A DNA stretch of 64,000 nt, taken from assembly GCA_900768465.1 (NCBI GenBank), contig CAAGCY010000003.1, positions 62,001-126,000 of the forward strand, read 5' to 3'. The notes beneath the pieces are model-generated. The model ran no database searches and was not told the origin of the DNA. It saw only the letters and a list, made by a program, of their open reading frames with translations. Shown here one piece after another: positions 17,270-24,953 of this stretch. Position numbers and translations under genes: made by a program. Source of the stretch: Alphaproteobacteria bacterium. Its GTDB lineage: Bacteria > Pseudomonadota > Alphaproteobacteria > CAAGCB01 > CAG-977. The stretch's first letter is position 1; every line of letters begins with the position of its first letter.

Positions 17270-18682
17270 ATGACAGAACTTGAATCCCCCCGCAACACAG
17301 GTCGTATTCACGCCATTCAAGGCAGTGTCGTCGATATTTCTTTCCCCGATTCTCTGCCCGCCGTTTTCAACGAACTGCGCGTCGGCGATTTGGTGCTGGA
17401 AGTGCAGGCGCACTTGGACGGACAGACTGTCCGCGCTTTGGCGATGGGACCGACCCGCGGATTGGCGCGCGGACAGGAAGTCTTTGACACCGAACACATG
17501 CTGACCGTTCCCGTCGGGGACAAGATTTTGGGCAGAATGTTCAACGTGTTCGGCGACACCATTGACGGCGGGGCGGGTATCGGCGAAACGGAACGCCGCC
17601 CCATTCACAATCATTCTTTGCCGTTGGCGCGCCGCAGCGTGGATTCCAAAGTCTTTGTGTCGGGAATTAAGGCGATTGACTTGCTTGCCCCGATGGAACG
17701 CGGCGGAAAGGCGGGGCTGTTCGGCGGCGCGGGCGTGGGCAAAACCGTTCTGATTACCGAAATGATTAACAACATGGTCGGACGCTATGAAGGCGTGTCC
17801 CTGTTTTGCGGTGTCGGCGAACGCTGCCGCGAAGGCGAACAGCTGTACCGCGAAATGCGCGACGCGGGCGTTTTGGACAAGACGATTATGATGTTCGGAC
17901 AGATGAACGAAGCGCCGGGGATTCGTTTCCGCGTGGCGCATGCGGCTTTGGCGATGGCGGAATACTTCCGCGACGAAAAAAAGCAGGACGTTTTGCTGTT
18001 GATTGACAACGTGTTCCGCTTTGTGCAGGCAGGGTCGGAAATCTCTGTTTTGATGGGACAGATGCCGTCGCGCGTGGGCTATCAGCCGTCTTTGGCGACC
18101 GATATCGCGTCTTTGCAGGAACGCATTTCTTCGACGGCGACGGGGGCGATTACCTCGATTCAAGCCGTGTACGTCCCCGCGGACGATTTGACCGACCCGT
18201 CGGCAAGCCACACGTTCGCGCATTTGTCGTCCAACATCGTTCTGTCCCGCGCGCGGGTGTCGCAAGGCTTGTATCCCGCCGTCGATCCGCTGGCGTCGGG
18301 GTCGAACATGCTGACGCCTTTGACCGTCGGCGAACGTCATTATCGGGTTGCGACCGCCGTTCGCCGCACTTTGGCGGAATACGAGGAATTGAAAGACATC
18401 ATCGCGATGCTGGGCTTTGACGAACTGCCCGAAAACGACCAAAAGACCGTAATGAAAGCCCGTAAACTGGAACGTTTCCTGACTCAGCCGTTCTTTACGA
18501 CAAAGCACTTTACGGGCATGGATGGCAAGTCTGTCGAGCTGGACGACACGCTGACGGGCTGTGAAAAGATTTTGTCGGGCGAAGTCGACGATTTGCCCGA
18601 AAACGCGTTCTATATGGTCGGTACGATTGACGACGCGATTGAAAAAGCCAAAAAGCTCAAGGAGGCGGAAAACGCGGCATGA
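17270..18682 (+). CDS. atpD: N-type ATPase beta subunit
   Basis: Catalytic subunit of the rotary N-ATPase, 470 residues. The P-loop is GGAGVGKT at 152-159; the catalytic glutamate lies in GVGERCREGEQLY; LLIDNVFRFVQAG carries Walker B; and FDELPEND is the DELSEED-like contact loop. It is first in the order atpD-C-Q-R-B-E-F-A-G, which is the signature of N-ATPases and differs from F-type operons (B-E-F-H-A-G-D-C). A 63-nt gap without a clear promoter separates it from the Clp-like gene, so co-transcription is possible. It overlaps atpC by 4 nt. Confidence 0.95.
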   Translation: MTELESPRNTGRIHAIQGSVVDISFPDSLPAVFNELRVGDLVLEVQAHLDGQTVRALAMGPTRGLARGQEVFDTEHMLTVPVGDKILGRMFNVFGDTIDGGAGIGETERRPIHNHSLPLARRSVDSKVFVSGIKAIDLLAPMERGGKAGLFGGAGVGKTVLITEMINNMVGRYEGVSLFCGVGERCREGEQLYREMRDAGVLDKTIMMFGQMNEAPGIRFRVAHAALAMAEYFRDEKKQDVLLLIDNVFRFVQAGSEISVLMGQMPSRVGYQPSLATDIASLQERISSTATGAITSIQAVYVPADDLTDPSASHTFAHLSSNIVLSRARVSQGLYPAVDPLASGSNMLTPLTVGERHYRVATAVRRTLAEYEELKDIIAMLGFDELPENDQKTVMKARKLERFLTQPFFTTKHFTGMDGKSVELDDTLTGCEKILSGEVDDLPENAFYMVGTIDDAIEKAKKLKEAENAA

Positions 18683-19095
18683 GGCTGAAAACCCTGACTC
18701 CCGCAGGCATTGTCGTTGACGAACAGGTTTCCCGCGTTCGGTTTGAAGCGTTGGACGGGTCGTTTACGTTTTTGCCGAAACACGCGGACTTTGTAACCGT
18801 CATCGTGCCGGGGATTGCGTCTTTCACGCCCGCGGAACACCCCGAACGGGAGGTTTTCATGGCTTGCGACAGCGGCGTTTTGGTCAAAGACAACGCGACC
18901 GTTCTGCTGTCCGTACGTCGCGCCGTCATCAGCGACAATCTGGAAGAATTGTCCCGCACCATCAAGGAAGAATTCAAAAAGGACGAGGAAAGCCGCAAAA
19001 CCGTCAACGCCGCCATGGCGCGGCTGGAGGTCGGATTAACCCGCGCCGTCGTCATGCGCAACATCAACAATCAGCCCGATCAGCTGAAAGGATAA
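18679..19095 (+). CDS. atpC: N-type ATPase epsilon subunit
   Basis: Central-stalk subunit, 138 residues. The N-terminal beta-sandwich (MRLKTLTPAGIVVDEQVSRV and SFTFLPKHADFVT) matches the epsilon fold, followed by a helical hairpin rich in E and R near the C-terminus. Its ATG overlaps the atpD stop (ATGA). The product helps connect the catalytic head to the c-ring. The C-terminal helices are shortened relative to some F-type homologues, so autoinhibition cannot be assumed. Confidence 0.92.
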   Translation: MRLKTLTPAGIVVDEQVSRVRFEALDGSFTFLPKHADFVTVIVPGIASFTPAEHPEREVFMACDSGVLVKDNATVLLSVRRAVISDNLEELSRTIKEEFKKDEESRKTVNAAMARLEVGLTRAVVMRNINNQPDQLKG

Positions 19096-19099
19096 CTTT

Positions 19100-19519
19100 A
19101 TGAATCTGGAAATCGCCAAAAAAGAGCAGGCTAAAAACGAAAACGCTTTGGCGGAACGGCTGGCGCGCCGCGCGTCGCGGCACTTGGTCAACAAAACGGA
19201 CAAAGACGCGTTCAAACCCGCCATGGGGTTGTCTTTTCTGGGCGCGCTGGGCTGGAATATTCCGATTCCGACGTTTTTGGGGGCGATGCTGGGGCGCTGG
19301 ATGGATGCGAATTACAAAACCGCGTCGGTGTCTTGGACGCTGAACTTTCTGCTGCTGGGATTTCTGGTCGGACTGGTCGGCGCGTGGCAATGGCTGAAAC
19401 GCGAGGGAATCGACCGTGCGCAAAAAGAACAAAACCGCCGCAACGCTTTGGTTGACCAAGCGGAGGACGACGCCGACGCAAGGACGCAGACTTCCGAAGA
19501 AGACGGAGGGGAACAATGA
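19100..19519 (+). CDS. atpQ: N-ATPase accessory membrane protein AtpQ (AtpI-like)
   Basis: A 139-residue protein with a charged N-terminus (KKEQAKNENALAERLARRA) and two membrane helices: about 42-65 (MGLSFLGALGWNIPIPTFLG) and 76-100. A charged tail follows. Its position between atpC and atpR matches atpQ, a small AtpI/AtpZ-like (ATPase gene 1) protein of N-ATPase operons. Its role is unproven; related AtpI proteins assist c-ring assembly. It starts 4 nt after atpC and overlaps atpR by 4 nt. Confidence 0.82.
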   Translation: MNLEIAKKEQAKNENALAERLARRASRHLVNKTDKDAFKPAMGLSFLGALGWNIPIPTFLGAMLGRWMDANYKTASVSWTLNFLLLGFLVGLVGAWQWLKREGIDRAQKEQNRRNALVDQAEDDADARTQTSEEDGGEQ

Positions 19520-19815
19520 ACTTGAACCCCGTTTCGGTTTCAATCGGTTTGGCGGCGGGTGCCGTGATGGGCGCGCTGTATTTCGGCGGGCTGTTTTGGT
19601 CGGTTATGCGGTTGAAAGCCGTTGAACACAAAAAACGGTTTCTGTTTTTCAGCTGGCTGTTGCGATCCATCGGGCTGATAGGCGGATTGTTCGTTTTGAC
19701 GCGTTATGACGAACAGGTTTTGTTCGCGGGCGTCGTCGGGCTGTTTGCCGCCCGCTTCGTCATCGTCCGCACGGTAAAAAAACAACTGAGGGCAAAGGAG
19801 AAACCCGCATGTTAG
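19516..19815 (+). CDS. atpR: N-ATPase subunit AtpR
   Basis: A 99-residue membrane protein found only in N-ATPase operons (Pfam AtpR family). It has three hydrophobic segments: about 8-29 (SIGLAAGAVMGALYFGGLFW), 43-61 and 67-88. Conserved arginines sit between helices (SWLLRSIGL). In the published model AtpR may contact the carboxylates of the c-ring during assembly; that is known family inference, not seen here. It overlaps atpQ by 4 nt and atpB by 7 nt, a very tight coupling. Confidence 0.85.
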   Translation: MNLNPVSVSIGLAAGAVMGALYFGGLFWSVMRLKAVEHKKRFLFFSWLLRSIGLIGGLFVLTRYDEQVLFAGVVGLFAARFVIVRTVKKQLRAKEKPAC

Positions 19816-20537
19816 AAATTTACGATCAGCAAATCGCTTTTGTGCTGCCGTACGTCAACTTTCCCGTCAACTGGACGATTGCGTCGACGTGGATTGTGAT
19901 GGCGGTGCTGCTGCTGGTGTCGTTTCTGGCGACCCGCAATCTGAAAACGGGCGACAAGGTGTCCCATTGGCAGACCGCAATGGAAGTGATGGTCAAACTG
20001 ATTTACGGACAAATCGACGAAATGACCAAAGGCGGAAAAGCAATGACTTATCTGCCGTTTATCGGGACGCTGTTTTTGTTCATTCTGACGTGCAATCTGA
20101 TGACGCTGATTCCCGAATTCAAATCTCCGACGGCTTCGCTGTCCACGACGGGGGCTTTGGCGATTATGGTGCTGGTCGGAATTCCGTTCTTCGGCATTAA
20201 AAACGCGGGGATGAAAAAGTATTTGAAAAAATACATCGAACCGTCGCCCGCCATGTTGCCGTTCAATGTGTTAAGCGAACTGACGTCGACGGGCGCCATG
20301 GCCGTCCGTTTGTTCGGCAACGTTTTGTCGGGCGTTATCATCGGTTCGATTTGTCTGATGCTGGTTCCGTTCATTCTGCCTTTGCCGATGCAGGTGCTGG
20401 GGCTGTTTACGGGGATGATTCAGGCTTACATTTTTGCAATGCTGGCGTTGATGTACGTTTCGTCCGTCCATGACGACGAAGACGAGCCGCCCGCCGTTCA
20501 AAATAAAAAACAAGCACTCGAAACTTTAGAAAAATAA
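19809..20537 (+). CDS. atpB: N-type ATPase subunit a
   Basis: Stator membrane subunit that forms the ion half-channels, 242 residues. Several membrane helices are clear, and the essential arginine is Arg167 in GAMAVRLFGNVLSG, the family signature. The C-terminal helix pair GMIQAYIFAMLALMYVSS is also typical. The acidic tail after it is not conserved. It begins within atpR and is followed by atpE after 15 nt with AGGAGGA before the next start. Confidence 0.95.
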   Translation: MLEIYDQQIAFVLPYVNFPVNWTIASTWIVMAVLLLVSFLATRNLKTGDKVSHWQTAMEVMVKLIYGQIDEMTKGGKAMTYLPFIGTLFLFILTCNLMTLIPEFKSPTASLSTTGALAIMVLVGIPFFGIKNAGMKKYLKKYIEPSPAMLPFNVLSELTSTGAMAVRLFGNVLSGVIIGSICLMLVPFILPLPMQVLGLFTGMIQAYIFAMLALMYVSSVHDDEDEPPAVQNKKQALETLEK

Positions 20538-20552
20538 CAGGAGGACTGTATT

Positions 20553-20831
20553 ATGGATTTAGTCGCTATTTTGGGTTCCATTTCGATTTTCACCGCGGGA
20601 TTTTGCTTGAGCATCGGCGCGTCCGCCGCCGGTTTGGCGGAAGGCTACGCGGTGGCGTCGGGGTTGACGTCTTTGGCGCAGCAGCCCGACGAAGCGGGAT
20701 CGATTTCCCGCACGATGTTCATTTCTTTGGCGATTGTCGAAACGTCGGGGATTTACTGCTTCGTCGTCGCGATGATTTTGCTGTTCGCCAACCCGTTCTG
20801 GCAGTATGCGATTTCCACGGTTGCGAAATAA
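20553..20831 (+). CDS. atpE: N-type ATPase c subunit with two carboxylates
   Basis: Rotor ring subunit, 92 residues, two-helix hairpin. The ion-binding glutamate is Glu63 in helix 2, in the run VETSGIY (62-68), which keeps the Thr64, Ser65 and Tyr68 side chains that line Na+ sites in Ilyobacter-type rings (there ESTGIY). Helix 1 has Glu30 (LAEGYA) where Ilyobacter has Gln32, giving a second carboxylate. The Burkholderia N-ATPase ring, which also has a two-carboxylate site, was reported to be proton-specific. So whether this ring carries Na+ or H+ cannot be told from sequence. Strong ribosome site AGGAGG precedes it. Confidence 0.95.
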   Translation: MDLVAILGSISIFTAGFCLSIGASAAGLAEGYAVASGLTSLAQQPDEAGSISRTMFISLAIVETSGIYCFVVAMILLFANPFWQYAISTVAK

Positions 20832-20858
20832 GCCCTTCCTTTTGAAAGGATAAAGGAC

Positions 20859-21647
20859 ATGTCAATAGATTACACCACCATTTTGGCGCAAATCGTCAAC
20901 TTTACGGTGCTGGCGTGGGCGTTGTACAAATTCCTGTACAAGCCTTTGCTTGCCGCGATTGCCGCGCGTGAAAAACATATCGCGGACGAAGTCAAAAACG
21001 CGGAAGACCTGTCGACGGAAGCCGAACGGAAGCTGGCGGATTTGAACAAGCGTTATCAGGAAATCGACGCCGAAAAAACGCAAATCCTGAACGAAGCCCG
21101 CGACGAAGCCGCCGCTTTGCGCAAGCAGCTGGAACAGGATGCGCGCGCCGAAGTTTTGGAACAAAAACTGCTGCTTCAGCAGGAATTCGACCGTGAAAAA
21201 GCCGTTATGACCAACGAAATCCGTCAGACGGTTGTGGCGAATTTCCTTGAATTCGCGCGCAAGGCGTTCAAACGCATGGCAAACGAAGAACTGGAAGAAC
21301 GCTTTGTTTCCGTGTTCAAGGAACAGTTGCGCGATATGCCGTCCAAGGACAAAAAAGTTCTGAGCGCGGAAGGGCAGAAATCGCCGCTGCGCGTGTCAAC
21401 ATCCGAAGAATTGACCGCGGAAGCGCAAAGCGGGCTGAAAAAAATGCTGGCGGAAGTGCTGGAGCTGGACGACGAACCCGAAGTCGAATTCGATGTCAAT
21501 CCGCGTTTGCTGTGCGGTATTGAATTTTCGGTCAACGGCAATGTCGTGTCGTGGAACTTGGACGATTATTTGAACGCTTTTACGGCGAAAGTCGACGAAG
21601 CGCTGGAAAATATGACTCTGCGTCTGGGACGCGAGGAAAACGCATAA
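20859..21647 (+). CDS. atpF: N-type ATPase b subunit with delta-like C-terminus
   Basis: Peripheral-stalk subunit, 262 residues, about 100 longer than a standard b. Residues 5-30 form the single membrane helix; a long charged coiled coil follows (DEVKNAEDLSTEAERKLADL). From about residue 175 the sequence changes to LRVSTSEELTAEAQSGLKK and VEFDVNPRLLCGIEFSVNG, with the beta pattern of the C-terminal part of F-type delta subunits. No separate atpH lies in the operon, so this fusion probably does the delta job of attaching the stalk to alpha. The fusion is a by-eye call. Confidence 0.9.
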   Translation: MSIDYTTILAQIVNFTVLAWALYKFLYKPLLAAIAAREKHIADEVKNAEDLSTEAERKLADLNKRYQEIDAEKTQILNEARDEAAALRKQLEQDARAEVLEQKLLLQQEFDREKAVMTNEIRQTVVANFLEFARKAFKRMANEELEERFVSVFKEQLRDMPSKDKKVLSAEGQKSPLRVSTSEELTAEAQSGLKKMLAEVLELDDEPEVEFDVNPRLLCGIEFSVNGNVVSWNLDDYLNAFTAKVDEALENMTLRLGREENA

Positions 21648-21662
21648 ACAACAGGGGAAACC

Positions 21663-23192
21663 ATGATTTTAGATACCGTAAAAGACGCCTTTTCCGTCGT
21701 ACAGGATACGATTGACAAACAGTCCGCCTCAGTCAACGTCGAAGAAATCAGCACGGTTTCCTCCGTATCGGGCGGAACGGCGGAAGTGTCCCGCTTGGAC
21801 AATGTTCAAATGGAAGAACTGCTGATGTTCCCGAACGATGTTATGGGACTGGCGTTCACTTTGGCGGAAAATTCCGTCGGCGTCGTGTTTTTGAACAATC
21901 CCGACGAAGTCAAAGCGGGCGACCGCGTTTACCGCACGGGACGCGTGGTCGACGTTCCCGTCGGCGATCGTCTGCTGGGGCGCGTTATCGACCCGCTGGG
22001 CAATCCGCTGGACGGGGCGGGGCGGATTGTAACCGTCAACCGCCGCAAAATCGAACGGGAGGCTTATCCGATTATGGCGCGCGCCCCCGTTGCCGTTCCT
22101 TTGCAGACGGGCATCAAGGCGATTGATTCCTTTACGCCCATCGGACGCGGTCAGCGCGAATTGATTTTGGGCGACCGTCAGACGGGGAAAACCGCTTTGG
22201 CTGTTGACACGATTATCAATCAGAAAAACACGGGCGTGATTTGCATTTATTGCGCGATTGCACAGCGCGGAACGGCGATTGCCCGCGTGGTTGACAATCT
22301 GAAAAAATACGACGTGATGAAAAACACAATCGTCGTGGCGGCTTCGGGCGACGAAACGGCGGGGATGCAGTACATCGCGCCTTACGCGGCGACGGCTATC
22401 GGTGAATACTTTATGGAAAAAGGCAAAGACGTTCTGGTCGTTTACGACGATTTGACCGCGCACGCCCGCGCGTACCGCGAGCTGTCTTTGCTGTTGCGCC
22501 GTCCCCCCGGACGCGAAGCGTTCCCCGGCGACATCTTTTACATTCATTCGCGATTGCTGGAACGTTCGACGCGCTTGAAGCCCGAATTCGGCGGCGGGTC
22601 TTTGACGGCTTTGCCGATTGTGGAAACCGAAGCGCAAAATATGTCCGCGTATATTCCGACAAACATCATTTCCATTACGGACGGACAGATTTATCTGTCT
22701 TCGCCGATGTTCCAAAAAGGCATTCTGCCCGCCATCGACACGGGGCGTTCGGTGTCCCGCGTGGGCGGCGACGCTCAGCTGCCTGCGTACAGCGCTTTGG
22801 TGGGACCGTTGAAGCTGGCTTTTTCGCAGTTCGAGGAATTGGAAAGCTTTGCGAAATTCCGTTCGCACTTGGACGCGGAAACGGAACGTCAGCTCAAACG
22901 CGGACGCGCCATTCGCGCCGTCATGCAGCAAAAGCAGTTCGCGCCAGTTCCCGTGGTCGAACAAATCGCGATTTTGTTCGCGACGACCGAAGGCTTGCTG
23001 GACAATGTGGCGGACGATATGCGCGAAAAAGCGTACAGAGCCATCGCGTCGCTGATGAAAACAAAGCACAGGGACACGACGGACGCGATTCTGCACCGTG
23101 AAAAGCTGACTCCCGAACGTAAAAAAGCGTTGGCGGAGGATATTCGGTCGGCGCTGATTAACGAACATGTTGTGACAGCCAAGCAGGTGTGA
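21663..23192 (+). CDS. atpA: N-type ATPase alpha subunit
   Basis: Non-catalytic nucleotide-binding subunit, 509 residues. P-loop GDRQTGKTALAVDTI; VVYDDLTAHARAYRELSLLL and RPPGREAFPGDIFYIHSRLL are the standard alpha signatures, as is SITDGQIYLSSPMF. The N-terminal stretch (ILDTVKDAFSVVQDTIDKQS) differs from F-type alpha, as expected for the N-type group that binds a different stalk. It begins 15 nt after atpF and is followed at once by atpG. Confidence 0.96.
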   Translation: MILDTVKDAFSVVQDTIDKQSASVNVEEISTVSSVSGGTAEVSRLDNVQMEELLMFPNDVMGLAFTLAENSVGVVFLNNPDEVKAGDRVYRTGRVVDVPVGDRLLGRVIDPLGNPLDGAGRIVTVNRRKIEREAYPIMARAPVAVPLQTGIKAIDSFTPIGRGQRELILGDRQTGKTALAVDTIINQKNTGVICIYCAIAQRGTAIARVVDNLKKYDVMKNTIVVAASGDETAGMQYIAPYAATAIGEYFMEKGKDVLVVYDDLTAHARAYRELSLLLRRPPGREAFPGDIFYIHSRLLERSTRLKPEFGGGSLTALPIVETEAQNMSAYIPTNIISITDGQIYLSSPMFQKGILPAIDTGRSVSRVGGDAQLPAYSALVGPLKLAFSQFEELESFAKFRSHLDAETERQLKRGRAIRAVMQQKQFAPVPVVEQIAILFATTEGLLDNVADDMREKAYRAIASLMKTKHRDTTDAILHREKLTPERKKALAEDIRSALINEHVVTAKQV

Positions 23193-23194
23193 GC

Positions 23195-24082
23195 ATGGAC
23201 ATCGAAGGTCTGCAAAAACGCATCAAAACCACCAACGATTTGCGATCCATCGTTTCGACGATGAAATCGCTGTCAGCCGTCAGCATTATCCAATACGACA
23301 CGGCGCTGAAATCGCTGATTGAATACGGACGCACGATTAACTTGGGCGTCGTGGCTTTGATGAAAAACGGCGATTTGCAGATTCCCCGCGACCCTCACCT
23401 GAAGCCCGAAGCCCGCCGCGCTTTGGCGGTTGTCATCGGGTCGGACACGGGGCTGGTCGGCAAAATGAACCGCGAAGTCGTGCAGTACGCGCAGGATTTT
23501 CTGCGTCAAAAGGGCTTTACGCTTGACCAAGTGAACTTTATCGCCGTCGGACGTCAAATCATCGGTCAGCTGATGCGCGGCAAGCAAAACGTCATTGAAG
23601 CCTATCCCGTTTCAAATTCGGTCAAGGCGGTCAGCAAAACGGCGGCTTCCGTTCTGATTACGGCGGACAAACACATGCGCACGCATCATGTAACGCACGT
23701 TTACGTTTTTTACAGCGAAAAACGCGGCGTCAGCGTGTCCGCGACGGAAACGTTGCTGATGCCGCTGGGAACGGAGTGGATGGAACGGCTGAAAAAACGC
23801 GGATGGCCCGGACGCAATCTGCCGACGTACACTTTGCCGCCCGAAAAGATTTACTCCGCCCTGCTCAAAGAGCGCTTGCTGATTGAACTGTCCACCGCGA
23901 TAACGGAAGCGTTGTCCGCCGAACATCACATGCGCTTGACGACGATGCAGGCGGCGGAAAAGAATATTGACGAAAACTTGGAAGCGATGAACTTGCAGTA
24001 TCAGCAGATGCGGCAGGAAAACATCACGACCGAACTGCTGGACGTCGTCAACGGCGCCGAAGCAATGAGAAAGAAAAAGTGA
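23195..24082 (+). CDS. atpG: N-type ATPase gamma subunit
   Basis: Central shaft, 295 residues. The N-terminal helix LQKRIKTTNDLRSIVSTMK and the C-terminal helix LEAMNLQYQQMRQENITTEL, ending EAMRKKK, form the coiled-coil pair that turns inside the alpha-beta ring. The middle Rossmann-like domain has VVIGSDTGLVGKMN. I chose the ATG at 23195; a GTG at 23189 overlapping the atpA stop is also possible. The gene is last in the atp set, so all nine N-ATPase genes are present and intact. The next gene starts on its stop (TGATG). Confidence 0.93.
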   Translation: MDIEGLQKRIKTTNDLRSIVSTMKSLSAVSIIQYDTALKSLIEYGRTINLGVVALMKNGDLQIPRDPHLKPEARRALAVVIGSDTGLVGKMNREVVQYAQDFLRQKGFTLDQVNFIAVGRQIIGQLMRGKQNVIEAYPVSNSVKAVSKTAASVLITADKHMRTHHVTHVYVFYSEKRGVSVSATETLLMPLGTEWMERLKKRGWPGRNLPTYTLPPEKIYSALLKERLLIELSTAITEALSAEHHMRLTTMQAAEKNIDENLEAMNLQYQQMRQENITTELLDVVNGAEAMRKKK

Positions 24083-24399
24083 TGCGCGTTGTCAGCGAAT
24101 TGCGCCGCCGCGTGCGGCATGCTTTACCGCCTTTGGTTTGGCTGGTGCTGACGGTTTACTTCGGCTGGCACGCGGTCAACGGCGAACGCGGACTGCGCCG
24201 AATGTTCGAACTGAAGCAGGAAATCGCGATTGCCAAGCAAGTCGCCGAGGAAATCGCTTTGCGCCGAACCGAAATGGAACGCAAAATCCAAATGCTGTCG
24301 CCTCAAAGCATTGATGTCGATATGTTGGAAGAATCCGCCCGCTCCATGCTGAACATGGGGCAGGACGGCGATTACGTCATTTTGGAAAGCGCGGAATAA
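24082..24399 (+). CDS. FtsB/DivIC-like septum formation initiator
   Basis: A 105-residue single-pass protein. Residues 1-16 are basic, about 17-33 are the membrane helix (LPPLVWLVLTVYFGWHAVNG), then a coiled coil (LKQEIAIAKQVAEEIALRR) and a C-terminal short domain. This layout fits FtsB/DivIC, which joins FtsL and FtsQ in the division complex. Its start overlaps the atpG stop (TGATG), so it is translated with the N-ATPase set. In most alphaproteobacteria ftsB sits between eno and pdhA, so the location is unusual. The product is convergent and abuts pgpA. Confidence 0.8.
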   Translation: MRVVSELRRRVRHALPPLVWLVLTVYFGWHAVNGERGLRRMFELKQEIAIAKQVAEEIALRRTEMERKIQMLSPQSIDVDMLEESARSMLNMGQDGDYVILESAE

Positions 24400-24873
24400 T
24401 CAAAACGGCAGCGGCGCGTATTTGAACAGCAAAAACACGGCGATTGCCGCGTAAATGCCCGCAAACACGTCGTCCAGCATAACACCCGTCGCGCTGTGAA
24501 GCTTGGAGTCCGCCCAGCAAGCGGGGTAAGGCTTGGTAATGTCAAACAGGCGGAAAAAGAAAAACGCCGCCGCATACCCCGCGACCGTCATCGGCGCGAC
24601 CGTCAAAGCCAGCCATTGCCCGACCACTTCGTCAATGACAATCAAACCGGGGTCTTCGACTTTCAATTCGTTCATGACGACTTTTGCCGCCCAAACGCCG
24701 ATGAAATAGACGGCGACGCTTGCAATCAGCAGACCCGTCAATCCCGTGTAGTGCATCAGCGCCCAGCCGAACGGCAAAGCCGCCAGCGAACCGAACGTTC
24801 CCGACGCCACGGGCGCTTTGCCCGACCCGAACCATGTGCCCAAAATGAAAGCGGCTTTTGTTTGAACGGTCAT
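24400..24873 (-). CDS. pgpA: Phosphatidylglycerophosphatase A
   Basis: A 157-residue membrane enzyme that removes phosphate from phosphatidylglycerophosphate to make phosphatidylglycerol. The start region GTWFGSGKAPVASGTFGS is the PgpA signature, and IVIDEVVGQWLAL holds the acidic pair of the catalytic site. Three to four hydrophobic segments follow. It is convergent with the FtsB-like gene: the two stop codons are directly adjacent, with no gap. Confidence 0.93.
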   Translation of the reverse strand: MTVQTKAAFILGTWFGSGKAPVASGTFGSLAALPFGWALMHYTGLTGLLIASVAVYFIGVWAAKVVMNELKVEDPGLIVIDEVVGQWLALTVAPMTVAGYAAAFFFFRLFDITKPYPACWADSKLHSATGVMLDDVFAGIYAAIAVFLLFKYAPLPF

Positions 24874-24953
24874 TTTTTGTTTTTCCTTGAAAAAAAAGTT
24901 TTAAAACATCCCTATCATATAGTATGATGCCTGAAAAAACAAAAGGGATTCTT

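Noticed and set aside
15509..18508. A 999-codon open frame on the minus strand
   Set aside because: It is antisense to the Clp-like and atpD genes, both of which have complete motifs. Long antisense frames are expected here from biased codon use; the translation is arginine- and phenylalanine-rich with no recognisable domain.
21729..23168. A 479-codon open frame on the minus strand
   Set aside because: It is antisense to atpA.
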